Below are positions 7,559 to 15,058 of a stretch of DNA of 32,006 bases, in pieces; positions within the stretch are counted from its first letter, which is position 1, and every line of letters starts with the position of its first letter. The position numbers and the translations under genes were made by a program. A model generated the notes under the pieces. That model was given only the letters and a program-made list of their open reading frames with translations. It had not been told where the DNA came from and made no database searches. The stretch is taken from NCBI GenBank assembly GCA_965658745.1, contig CBFHTK010000018.1, positions 1 through 32,006 on the forward strand, read 5' to 3'. The DNA comes from JAHDFB01 sp965658745 (GTDB lineage Bacteria; Bacteroidota; Bacteroidia; Chitinophagales; Saprospiraceae).

Positions 7559-8278
7559 ATGAAATTTGACTATAAAGAAATTGACGAAGAGGGCTTAGAG
7601 ACACTCGAGGCTATAACGGAAGCACATCAGTTTAACAAATGGATGTTTGATACCATTCGACCTTATTGTCAAGGTAAGATTCTAGAAGTCGGATCCGGTA
7701 TCGGGAATATCTCCCGCTATTTCATAGAAGAGGGTGCAGATATTACACTTTCAGATCTTAGGTCAAATTATCTGAAAGCGCTTAATGAGCAGTTTTCCAG
7801 TACAAGACAAGTTTGCATGGATCTCGTACATCCGGATTTTGATCATAAATATGCTGATTACATTGGACAATATGATGCTGTATTTGCTCTAAATGTAGTC
7901 GAGCATATCGAAGATCATGTCCAGGCAATGAAGAACATCAACAAACTACTAAAATCTGGAGGTAAAGCTACCATTCTAGTGCCAGCGTTTCAAAGTCTAT
8001 ATAACAAATTAGACAAAGAGCTTTATCACTTTCGGAGGTACACATCTAAAACGCTTAAAGAGATATTCGTCGATGCAAATTTTCGATTAGAAAAGTCATT
8101 CTATTTCAATACGATGGGAATCCCCGCTTGGTTCATTGGTGGTAAGTTGATGGGAGATAGCACAGTCAAAAAGTCAAAGATGAGTCTCTATAATAAGTTG
8201 GTTCCTGTATTTAAATTAATCGATATTCCTTTCAAAGGTTTTCTTGGCTTATCTGTCATTACAGTGGGCACTAAATAA
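7559..8278 (+). CDS. Class I SAM-dependent methyltransferase
   Basis: The 239-residue product has the Rossmann methyltransferase core. Motif I is ILEVGSGIGN (41-50), binding S-adenosylmethionine. The acidic residue after strand 2 is in ITLSDL (62-67), motif IV is YDAVFALNVVEHIED (about 105-119), and the post-motif is LLKSGGKATILVPA. Downstream YHFRRYTSKTLKEIF is the usual C-terminal part of the Methyltransf_11/23 type. A hydrophobic C-terminal region (about 185-239) may sit on the membrane, as in methyltransferases acting on lipids or envelope sugars. The substrate is unknown. The stop codon overlaps the ATG of the following exporter (TAATG), so the two are translationally coupled. The next in-frame ATG (M29) would leave a shortened N-terminus, so M1 is kept. 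Confidence 0.88.
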   Translation: MKFDYKEIDEEGLETLEAITEAHQFNKWMFDTIRPYCQGKILEVGSGIGNISRYFIEEGADITLSDLRSNYLKALNEQFSSTRQVCMDLVHPDFDHKYADYIGQYDAVFALNVVEHIEDHVQAMKNINKLLKSGGKATILVPAFQSLYNKLDKELYHFRRYTSKTLKEIFVDANFRLEKSFYFNTMGIPAWFIGGKLMGDSTVKKSKMSLYNKLVPVFKLIDIPFKGFLGLSVITVGTK

Positions 8279-9006
8279 TGGAAGTGTCAACATTCCTTCT
8301 AGCATCTCTTGCAATATTTATACTTGGAATGTCAAAGGCAGGACTGAAAGGTCTTGGAATCATTGTAGTAGCAATACTTGCCAATGTATACGGTGCAAAA
8401 GCGTCTACTGGAATTCTTCTTCCGTTACTAATTGTTGGCGATGTATTGGCAGTCAGCTTCTATCGTAAATATGTTAAGTGGGAGTATTTATGGAAATTTC
8501 TACCAGCAATGGTCGTTGGAGTTTTGATCGCCGTTGTAGTTGGCAAGAATTTAGATGAAAATGCTTTTCGTTCATGGATGGCAGTGATTATTCTGGTTTC
8601 AGTAGTAATTCTGCTTTGGCGTGATTTGCGAAAAAAAATGACTTTCCCTCGAAATCCATTGTTTACGGGTTCGATGGGAATTCTTGCAGGATTCACTACA
8701 ATGATTGGCAATCTTGCCGGCGCATTTTCAAATATTTATTTTCTCGCTACCCAATTGCCAAAAAATGAACTAATCGCAACCGCAGCTTGGCTTTTCTTTA
8801 TTATTAATCTCTTTAAAGTACCATTCCATGTGTTTTCGTGGGAGACGATCACGGTCCAATCTTTATGGATTGATCTAACATTGATTCCAGCAGCAATTGT
8901 GGGTTTTTTAGTAGGTAAAAAGCTTGTCACTTATATCAGTGAGCAGAACTACCGCTGGTTTCTTCTGATTGCTACTACATTTGGCGCACTTCTATTGTTT
9001 GTATAG
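8278..9006 (+). CDS. TauE/SafE family sulfite/organosulfonate exporter-type permease
   Basis: An integral inner-membrane protein of 242 residues with about eight hydrophobic segments. The N-terminal half has the family pattern G-M-S-K-A-G-L-K-G-L-G near residues 17-27 and VYGAKASTGILLPLLIVGD, and the second half repeats it (G-F-T-T-M-I-G-N-L-A-G). Such two-repeat permeases move small sulfur-containing or organic anions. It overlaps the methyltransferase gene by one base (TAATG), an obvious co-transcribed pair. The methyltransferase partner does not reveal the substrate, so only the family is assigned. Confidence 0.87.
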   Translation: MEVSTFLLASLAIFILGMSKAGLKGLGIIVVAILANVYGAKASTGILLPLLIVGDVLAVSFYRKYVKWEYLWKFLPAMVVGVLIAVVVGKNLDENAFRSWMAVIILVSVVILLWRDLRKKMTFPRNPLFTGSMGILAGFTTMIGNLAGAFSNIYFLATQLPKNELIATAAWLFFIINLFKVPFHVFSWETITVQSLWIDLTLIPAAIVGFLVGKKLVTYISEQNYRWFLLIATTFGALLLFV

Positions 9007-9071
9007 AAGATATCTTAATTCTGCAATTAGTACTGTTTCCTTTTTTATCCTGTCTTCTTGTACCGTTTATT

Positions 9072-9079
9072 TACCTTTG
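9072..9079 (+). promoter_or_regulatory. -7 promoter element of the thiolase gene
   Basis: TACCTTTG is an exact TAnnTTTG match 24 bases before the thiolase ATG. A matching -33 TTG at proper spacing is not apparent. Confidence 0.45.
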
Positions 9080-9103
9080 ATCAATAATTAAATTTGAATT
9101 TTT

Positions 9104-10318
9104 ATGAGAGATGCATTTATAGTAGAAGGAGCGCGAAGTGCTTTTGGCAATTTTACAGGAACTCTAAGTCCAATAAGAACTGACGACTTACTTGCCCATG
9201 TTCTTAAAGGTCTCATTGATAAAATACCTGGCTTCAATCCAGAACTGCTGGACGATGTTATAATGGGATGCGCCAATCAAGCTGGTGAAGATAATCGGAA
9301 CGTTGCCAGAATGGGCTTACTACTTGCAGGAATTCCTTGGTCAGTGCCCGGTGAAACGGTAAATAGATTATGTGCATCAGGTATGTCAAGTATTATTCAC
9401 GCTCGTCGAGCGATCGCAGTAGACGAAGGTGATTTGTTTTTGGCAGGAGGAGTGGAGCATATGACAAGAGGTCCTTGGGTAATTAGTAAAGTTAGCAAAG
9501 CATTTGGAAGGGATGCTCAGATGCATGATAGTAGTTTTGGATGGAGATTTATCAATCCAAAAATGAAAGAACTATATGGAGTTGATGGGATGGGAAATAC
9601 TGCTGAAAATTTGGCCGAATTATACTCAATATCAAGAGAAGATCAAGATGCTTTTGCTTACTGGTCGCAGCAGAAAGCTGCAAAAGCTCAGAGCAATGGC
9701 CGATTTAAAGAAGAGATTGTACCAATACACATTCCGGTTAGAAAGTCTGATCCAATCGTATTCGATAATGATGAGTTTATTAAGGCATCTACTAGTTTGG
9801 AAGTTCTAGCGAAATTACGAACTGCATTCAAAAAGAAAGAAAATGGAGGTACAGTAACTGCTGGGAACGCTTCAGGTCTCAATGATGGAGCTGCAGCAGT
9901 TTTAGTAGCTTCCGAGAGTGCGATTAATACGCATGACTTGAAACCACTTGCTAGAATAGTATCTTCTGCCGTAGTAGGGGTCGAACCTAGAATCATGGGA
10001 ATAGGGCCTGTTGGTGCAAGTAAGTTAGCTCTGAAGAGAGCAGGACTTTCATTGGACGATATGGGAGTGATAGAATTGAATGAAGCATTTGCAGCTCAGA
10101 GTCTAGCATGCACTAGAAACCTTGGTCTTGAAGATAATGATCCACGTATTAATCCGAATGGAGGAGCCATTGCTATTGGACATCCTCTCGGTGCTTCTGG
10201 AGCTCGAATATTACATACCGCAGCTCTTGAATTACATAAGCAAAATCAACGCTATGCATTGGTGACGATGTGTGTTGGAGTAGGGCAGGGTTACGCTACT
10301 ATTATTGAGAAAGCCTAA
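9104..10318 (+). CDS. Acetyl-CoA acyltransferase (thiolase), PcaF/PaaJ-like
   Basis: Thiolytic cleavage of 3-oxoacyl-CoA to acetyl-CoA and a shortened acyl-CoA, or the reverse. All thiolase catalytic residues are present: nucleophile C90 (VNRLCASGM), H360 (GHPLGASGAR) and C390 (CVGVGQG), plus the NEAFAAQ signature. The length of 404 is normal. The start (EGARSAFGNFTGTLSPIRTDDL), CANQAGEDNRNVARM, GWRFINPKMK and the CVGVGQG ending are features I associate with the 3-oxoadipyl-CoA thiolases PcaF/PaaJ rather than FadA. No other aromatic-degradation or beta-oxidation gene is nearby, so a general thiolase role remains possible. It appears monocistronic. Confidence 0.93.
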   Translation: MRDAFIVEGARSAFGNFTGTLSPIRTDDLLAHVLKGLIDKIPGFNPELLDDVIMGCANQAGEDNRNVARMGLLLAGIPWSVPGETVNRLCASGMSSIIHARRAIAVDEGDLFLAGGVEHMTRGPWVISKVSKAFGRDAQMHDSSFGWRFINPKMKELYGVDGMGNTAENLAELYSISREDQDAFAYWSQQKAAKAQSNGRFKEEIVPIHIPVRKSDPIVFDNDEFIKASTSLEVLAKLRTAFKKKENGGTVTAGNASGLNDGAAAVLVASESAINTHDLKPLARIVSSAVVGVEPRIMGIGPVGASKLALKRAGLSLDDMGVIELNEAFAAQSLACTRNLGLEDNDPRINPNGGAIAIGHPLGASGARILHTAALELHKQNQRYALVTMCVGVGQGYATIIEKA

Positions 10319-10640
10319 TGATAGCCATTATTAGTTATTTCAGAAGGTATACTATTCGTGATTTTGAGGTGATTCGAAGAGTTTGAAAATCAGGAGTTTT
10401 ATATAGTATTATTCAAGAACCAGCCATGGTTTCGAGTAGAAAATATGAATGTAATTCTTATTTCTGGGTAAACTTGATCAATCTATTGGCCTTTGGTGCT
10501 TTTCTGATAGGTGTAAGTCCCTTAAAGCTTAAAAAATTCTATCGAAGAGCACTTTCATAGTCTCATTGAACATTTCAGTTTATCTTTCCCTTTCATTCAA
10601 AAAAAATAAGAATAATCGCATCTTTGCTAAAATCACGTTT
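10319..10640. other. Intergenic region, no firm gene
   Basis: An ATG at 10426 opens a 44-codon frame ending at 10560 with one hydrophobic segment (NLINLLAFGAFLIGV), but nothing supports it as a gene. CATCTTTG at 10618-10625, one mismatch from the -7 consensus, lies 15 bases before the glycosyltransferase ATG at 10641 and is a plausible promoter for it. Confidence 0.4.
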
Positions 10641-11525
10641 ATGATTTCGATTCTTATTCCTATTTATAATCGCTCTGTTGTCACTTTGGTTGACAGACTA
10701 TATGATCAGTGTCTAAAATCAGGAATTCCATTTGAGTTTTTGTGCTATGACGATGGTTCTCAAAAGCGCTACAAAGAGAAGAATAGAGTAGTGGGTCAAA
10801 AAATGGGCATATCCTACATGGAGCTCAGCAAAAATCTGGGAAGAGCAAAGATTAGAAACTGGTTAGGTAAGAACGCTAGGTATGATTGGTTAATTTTTAT
10901 GGATTGTGATTCTGGAGTCGATCATGCAACATATATTAAGCGATATGTTGAATCAATCGGTAAAGCAGATTTAGTGTATGGAGGAACTACTTATCAGAAG
11001 AAAGCACCAGCTGTAAAGAAGAGACTTCATTGGAAGTATGGAAAGAAAGTAGAGGCTCAGCCAATCTCTGTCAGACAAAAAATGGGTTTTGAGTCTTTTC
11101 GAAGTAATAATTTCATGATTTCAAGGGAAGCGTTTATGCAACATCTATTTGATGAGAACATTGAAGGTTACGGTTACGAAGATATATTAATGGCACAAGA
11201 AATGAAATTAGCTGGAAGGACAATTTTACATATCGAGAATCCATTGGTGCATCGCGGTCTAGAAACACGAGATGTTTTTTTGAAGAAGACAGAAAATGCA
11301 ATTAACAATCTAGCAAAAATGTATGCGGAAGGTAAGATTAGGACACGTCTAACTTCTCACTATGAGAAATTGATAGATTGGGGTTTGATCCCAATTGTGA
11401 AGTTTATTGATGAAAAAGTGCTTTCTTCTGTTGTCAGAAAGCGCTTAGAATCAGATGATCCATCAATTCTAGCTCTGCAGTGGTATAAGCTTCAATTGTT
11501 TCTGAATGCTCAAGCAAATATCTAA
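10641..11525 (+). CDS. Family 2 glycosyltransferase
   Basis: Transfers a sugar from a nucleotide-sugar donor, probably to an envelope glycan. The GT-A fold begins directly with MISILIPIYN. The donor site follows: C-Y-D-D-G-S, the N-L-G-R-A-K-I-R-N segment typical of GT2, and the metal-binding D-x-D in FMDCDSG. An acceptor-side E-D lies in GYGYEDILMAQEM, followed by an R-G-L-E segment. The frame is open 25 codons further up (to 10566), but that extension is basic, poorly conserved-looking and crosses the likely promoter, so ATG 10641 is preferred (294 residues). No membrane helix is seen. It faces the ilvE gene. Confidence 0.87.
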   Translation: MISILIPIYNRSVVTLVDRLYDQCLKSGIPFEFLCYDDGSQKRYKEKNRVVGQKMGISYMELSKNLGRAKIRNWLGKNARYDWLIFMDCDSGVDHATYIKRYVESIGKADLVYGGTTYQKKAPAVKKRLHWKYGKKVEAQPISVRQKMGFESFRSNNFMISREAFMQHLFDENIEGYGYEDILMAQEMKLAGRTILHIENPLVHRGLETRDVFLKKTENAINNLAKMYAEGKIRTRLTSHYEKLIDWGLIPIVKFIDEKVLSSVVRKRLESDDPSILALQWYKLQLFLNAQANI

Positions 11526-11643
11526 GTCTATAAAGCTCTACTCATTAATAGAATCAAGCTGATACCTATCATGAAGTAGAAGTTTAGAGTGATTGCAGTT
11601 CTTCAAAGACGATCTGTGTTTATCTGACTAGAATTTGAGACAT

Positions 11644-11669
11644 AAAAAAAGCCACTCAACTTGAGCGGC
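11644..11669 (-). terminator. Intrinsic terminator of ilvE
   Basis: Read on the minus strand: GCCGCTCAA (11669-11661) pairs with TTGAGTGGC (11659-11651) through one G-T wobble and a very tight loop, followed by seven T residues (11650-11644). It lies about 20 bases beyond the ilvE stop. Confidence 0.8.
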
Positions 11670-11691
11670 TTCTTTATGGATATCATGTATT

Positions 11692-12765
11692 TTAAGCAAG
11701 TACTTCCGCACCCAGCATTTTAATCCAACCAAATTTATCTTCACGTTCTCCAGCTCGAAGTTCTTCAATATACTTCTTTAAGAATGGTGAAATTTTGTAG
11801 GTATCTACATCAACATCATAGTCATGATTTTCGTACGCAAATTTGTGAACGTTTGCAACAACTGCTGCTGTTCCTGTTCCAAATATTTCCTGCAGAGTTC
11901 CATTTTTGTGCGCGTCAACAACTTCGTCGATATGAAGGTCTTTTTCAATCACCTCGTATCCTTCGGATTTAAGAATATGAATTACACTATCTCGCGTAAT
12001 ACCTTTAAGAATTGTTCCACTTAATCGAGGTGTTACAACTTTGCCATCAATGACAAAGAAAATATTCATAGTTCCTACCTCTTGTATGTACTTGAATTCT
12101 TTCGCATCCATCCACATGATCTGATCGTAGCCTTTTTCCTTTGCGATTTTTGCAGGTTGAAGCGAAGCAGCATAATTTCCTGCAGTTTTTGCTTCACCAA
12201 CTCCACCTTGAGCAGCACGTACATATGTGTCTTCAGCAAGAAGTGATACTGGTTTGTCGTAGTAAGGCCCCACTGGAAGGGTAAATATGAGCAACTTATA
12301 GGTTTCACTTGGACGCACTCCTAAAGCATCGTCCATCGCTATCATCAAAGGACGTATGTACAGCGCAGAACCTTTTTCTTTTGGGATCCATGCTCTATCG
12401 AGCCATACTAATTTGTCAATAGCTTCGAGAAATAGTTCTTCTGGAAAATTCGGCATGCACATTCTAGATGCTGATGCATTCAATCGTTCAATATGCTTTT
12501 CCGGTCTCATCAAAAGAGGAGTTCCGTCTGCCGTAGCAGTTGCCTTCATCCCCTCAAAAATTGATTGACCATAATGCCAAGCTAGATTTCCAGGATGAAC
12601 CATGAAAGGTGCTAATTCCTTAATCTCAGTATTTTGCCACTCACCGTCGATGTAATCAGCAACAAACATATGATCAGAAAAAACCTGACCAAATGGTATG
12701 TTGTCAAAATCAACTTGACTTATTTTGCTATTTTCAGTAGGATAAATGTTTATTGATCGTGCCAT
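11692..12765 (-). CDS. ilvE: Branched-chain amino acid aminotransferase
   Basis: A PLP-dependent fold-type IV transaminase for the last step of leucine, isoleucine and valine synthesis and the first step of their breakdown. It has 357 residues, the longer eukaryotic/Bacteroidota-like BCAT form. The PLP lysine is K193 in GEAKTAGNYAASL. Other signatures are FEGMKA (70-75), RPEKHIERLN with R87/R94, YIRPLMIA, the EVGTMNIFFV segment, and the C-terminal GTGTAAVV phosphate-binding loop. A TATTTTTG promoter element precedes it and a good terminator follows it, so it is probably transcribed alone. It is not part of an ilv cluster here. Confidence 0.96.
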   Translation of the reverse strand: MARSINIYPTENSKISQVDFDNIPFGQVFSDHMFVADYIDGEWQNTEIKELAPFMVHPGNLAWHYGQSIFEGMKATATADGTPLLMRPEKHIERLNASASRMCMPNFPEELFLEAIDKLVWLDRAWIPKEKGSALYIRPLMIAMDDALGVRPSETYKLLIFTLPVGPYYDKPVSLLAEDTYVRAAQGGVGEAKTAGNYAASLQPAKIAKEKGYDQIMWMDAKEFKYIQEVGTMNIFFVIDGKVVTPRLSGTILKGITRDSVIHILKSEGYEVIEKDLHIDEVVDAHKNGTLQEIFGTGTAAVVANVHKFAYENHDYDVDVDTYKISPFLKKYIEELRAGEREDKFGWIKMLGAEVLA

Positions 12766-12782
12766 ATTCTTTATTTTTACCT

Positions 12783-12790
12783 CAAAAATA
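12783..12790 (-). promoter_or_regulatory. -7 promoter element of ilvE
   Basis: On the minus strand TATTTTTG, an exact TAnnTTTG match, lies 17 bases before the ilvE ATG. A clear -33 TTG is missing. Confidence 0.5.
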
Positions 12791-12837
12791 ATAATTTTAT
12801 ATACATAGGGAAAAGGATTTGTTTAAAGAATTATATT

Positions 12838-13317
12838 TTGTCCTTTTCGATATCAAAAATAATAATTTTGAATTTCAAGTATTTTGATTTCCCACTTTAT
12901 GTGGATAAATCGGATAAAATCCGTCGATTTTTAGAGAACTCACATGCAACATTTCATGTGTTTGTTGATGTCGATGATTTTACTCCCGATAACAAGGTAT
13001 TATTATTTAAGATCTTAGAAGCTATAAACCTTGATATAAAACAAGAAGTTCAGATTTTTGGTTTACGTAGAGATGAAAAAATGCATCTAGCTCAGAATTT
13101 GGATCTTGCACAAAATCATAGATTTTTGGGTTTTGGTATGAATGCAGATAGGATGGGACTGCAGTGCAAAACGATTCCATATGAAATTCTAAGTGTTAGA
13201 AGTTTGAAAGTGCTCTTTGCCCACAAACTTTCTGATTTGCAAGGTAATGTTAACTATAAAAAACAATTGTGGGGCCTTCTTAAGCAGTTTAACCATGATA
13301 GTCAGTCCACAAACTAG
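12838..13317 (+). CDS. Short protein, possibly a divergent DNA polymerase III psi (HolD-like)
   Basis: Up to 159 residues, but the start is uncertain. No ATG precedes residue 82, and candidates are TTG 12838, TTG 12868 or GTG 12901. An exact -7 element TAATTTTG at 12863-12870 would favour GTG 12901 (138 residues). From memory, the pattern F-x-V-F-V-D-V-D-D-F followed by LLFKILEAINL and V-x-I-x-G lines up with the V-x-V-A-N-D-L, V-L-R-A-L and Q-V-L-x-L segments of E. coli HolD. Near the C-terminus L-S-D-L-Q-G-N-x-x-x-K-K-Q-L-W-x-x-L matches HolD's L-T-D-L ... R-A-A-L-W-x-x-I. No uracil-glycosylase catalytic motif is seen. The stop is 8 bases before the RdgB fusion gene, so the two are probably co-transcribed. 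The function is a hypothesis. Confidence 0.65.
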   Translation: MSFSISKIIILNFKYFDFPLYVDKSDKIRRFLENSHATFHVFVDVDDFTPDNKVLLFKILEAINLDIKQEVQIFGLRRDEKMHLAQNLDLAQNHRFLGFGMNADRMGLQCKTIPYEILSVRSLKVLFAHKLSDLQGNVNYKKQLWGLLKQFNHDSQSTN

Positions 13318-13325
13318 AATCAAGA

Positions 13326-14750
13326 ATGAGTAAAAAGAAAGATCTTGTTTTTGCAACAAGTAATGCACACAAAGTTCTAGAAGTCAATCAGATTTTGAAA
13401 GAAAGTGCGTTTGTTGCTATTCCCATGTCAGAGAAAGGGGTGCATGAAGATATACCCGAAACTGGCGTGACAATGGAGGAGAATGCTTGGCAAAAAGCGG
13501 ATTATTTAAAAGCTAAACTTGGACTTGATTGTTTTGCGGAAGATAGCGGCTTGGAAATAACCGCATTGAATATGGAGCCCGGAATATATACAGCGAGATA
13601 TGCAGGACCGCAGAGGAGCCACGACGATAATATGGACAAAGTCTTGGAGAACCTCAAAGGAAAGGAAGATAGAAGCGCTCAGTTTCGAGCGGTAGTTGCC
13701 TTGATTGTGGATGGTGAACGAAAAAATTTTGAAGGAATCGTGAAGGGTAAAATTGCAACTGGAAGAAGGGGCACGGGAGGATTTGGATATGATCCAATCT
13801 TTATTCCCGCAGGATATGAAGAAACCTTTGCTCAGTTACCAGATGAGGTTAAAAATACGATAAGCCATCGAGCGAGAGCTATTGAAGCCATGACCAATTA
13901 CTTGAATAAAAAGGATGCGAAAGTACCATCAATTATCTCTGTAGATTGGCTGAAAGAAAATCTGAATCTAGATAATCTTGTCGTTATTGATGCTAGTACT
14001 TCCACGGTGAATGGAAATGCATCTGAGTATTCAAATCAGTATCTTCCAAATGCAATCAAAGCCGATTTAAAGGCAGACTTTGTCGATACAGAATCTAGTC
14101 TTCCAAATACCTTTCCTGATTCCCAAATGTCACAACAGGCTATCCGATCCTTAGGCATAAATGATGATTCCATTGTCGTTGTCTATGATAACCTTGGAGT
14201 CTACAGTAGTCCTAGATTTTGGTATTTATTGAAAGCACTTGGTCATCAAAATGTTGGAGTACTTGATGGTGGTTTGCCCGCTTGGATCAATGCTGGATAT
14301 GAAACCAAAACTGCCCCAAAAGTCTCAGAAGGTTTGGGTGATTTTACAGCAAGGTTTAATCCTAAGTGGTTAAAAACTAAGGAGGAAGTTTGCAATAATC
14401 TAGCTACTAAGGACTTTCAACTCATTGATGCACGATCAAAGGGGCGATTTGATGCTACGGAAGCCGAGCCAAGGGCTGGTTTGAGAGGTGGACATATTCC
14501 TGATTCCTTGAGCTTGCCTTATACTGAGGTGTTAGAAGACGGCAAGTTTAAATCTGAAGCTGATCGAAAATCAATTTGGAATTCCTTGAAAACAGATCAG
14601 GCTGTGGCTTTTACATGTGGTTCAGGGATGACTGCTTGTATTGATATGGTTGCTTTTTATGATTTCGTTGATGTACCAATGTCAATATTTGATGGATCAT
14701 GGACAGAATGGGCGTTGGACGAGACATTGCCGATTGTAAGTAGTAGGTAA
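13326..14750 (+). CDS. rdgB: Fusion: RdgB/HAM1 XTP/dITP diphosphatase + mercaptopyruvate sulfurtransferase
   Basis: One uninterrupted 474-residue frame holds two enzymes. Residues 5-194 are the house-cleaning dITP/XTP pyrophosphatase: TSNAHKVLE (11-19) binding nucleotide, EDSGL (72-76) with the catalytic acid, GGFGYDPIF (151-159) and SHRARA (180-185). Residues 200-472 are a two-domain rhodanese: V-Y-D-N-L-G in the inactive first domain, R383 and R387 around GHIP, and active-site C431 in CGSGMTA, the mercaptopyruvate type rather than the CRKGVT of thiosulfate sulfurtransferase. The linker is only N-K-K-D-A-K-V-P. No ATG or GTG lies in frame where a separate sulfurtransferase would begin, so this is not two overlapping genes. 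Both halves look catalytically complete. Confidence 0.93.
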   Translation: MSKKKDLVFATSNAHKVLEVNQILKESAFVAIPMSEKGVHEDIPETGVTMEENAWQKADYLKAKLGLDCFAEDSGLEITALNMEPGIYTARYAGPQRSHDDNMDKVLENLKGKEDRSAQFRAVVALIVDGERKNFEGIVKGKIATGRRGTGGFGYDPIFIPAGYEETFAQLPDEVKNTISHRARAIEAMTNYLNKKDAKVPSIISVDWLKENLNLDNLVVIDASTSTVNGNASEYSNQYLPNAIKADLKADFVDTESSLPNTFPDSQMSQQAIRSLGINDDSIVVVYDNLGVYSSPRFWYLLKALGHQNVGVLDGGLPAWINAGYETKTAPKVSEGLGDFTARFNPKWLKTKEEVCNNLATKDFQLIDARSKGRFDATEAEPRAGLRGGHIPDSLSLPYTEVLEDGKFKSEADRKSIWNSLKTDQAVAFTCGSGMTACIDMVAFYDFVDVPMSIFDGSWTEWALDETLPIVSSR

Positions 14751-15058
14751 TTATCAAGCCTAATTGTTTAATAATTTATATATAGTATACTTGATAAAAT
14801 TTACTTTGGCCAAACGCTGCGCAGTAGTCCCGAATTTATGAGGGATCCTGAGCAAGGCATCGTGAGTGGCAGGAGGATGAGGCGAATGCCGAACTGCGAA
14901 GCATAGTGACCCTTCTACATATTTGTTTCCGAATTACACAATCAATAATATTGTCTTATGTAGAAGGGGTGGCCCCAAAGACAGAAAATTCCAAGGAAGA
15001 CCAACCAACTAAACTTTTCTAGTTTTTGAGCTATATTTGTGGCCAGAAATATTGACAT
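14751..15058. other. Intergenic region with REP-like element and long inverted repeat
   Basis: No gene is present. A GC-richer block (about 14811-14910) contains TCCC and GGGA arms around 14828-14845 and motifs such as GCAAGGCATCGTGAG and GCGAAGCATAG that look like an interspersed Bacteroidota intergenic element. It ends in CCCTTCTACAT (14910-14920), which is exactly complementary to ATGTAGAAGGG (14958-14968). A weaker pair, TATCAAG (14752-14758) and CTTGATA (14790-14796), follows the upstream stop. The -7 element of the next gene is at 15032. Confidence 0.45.
15032..15039 (+). promoter_or_regulatory. -7 promoter element of the YyaL-like gene
   Basis: TATATTTG is an exact TAnnTTTG match 19 bases before the ATG at 15059. 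Confidence 0.5.

Noticed and set aside
10426..10560. 44-codon plus-strand frame with one hydrophobic segment
   Set aside because: Too short, with no promoter or family evidence, and it ends just before the glycosyltransferase leader.
10566..10640. N-terminal extension of the glycosyltransferase
   Set aside because: The GT-A fold starts right at ATG 10641 (ISILIPIYN), and the extension crosses the CATCTTTG promoter-like element.
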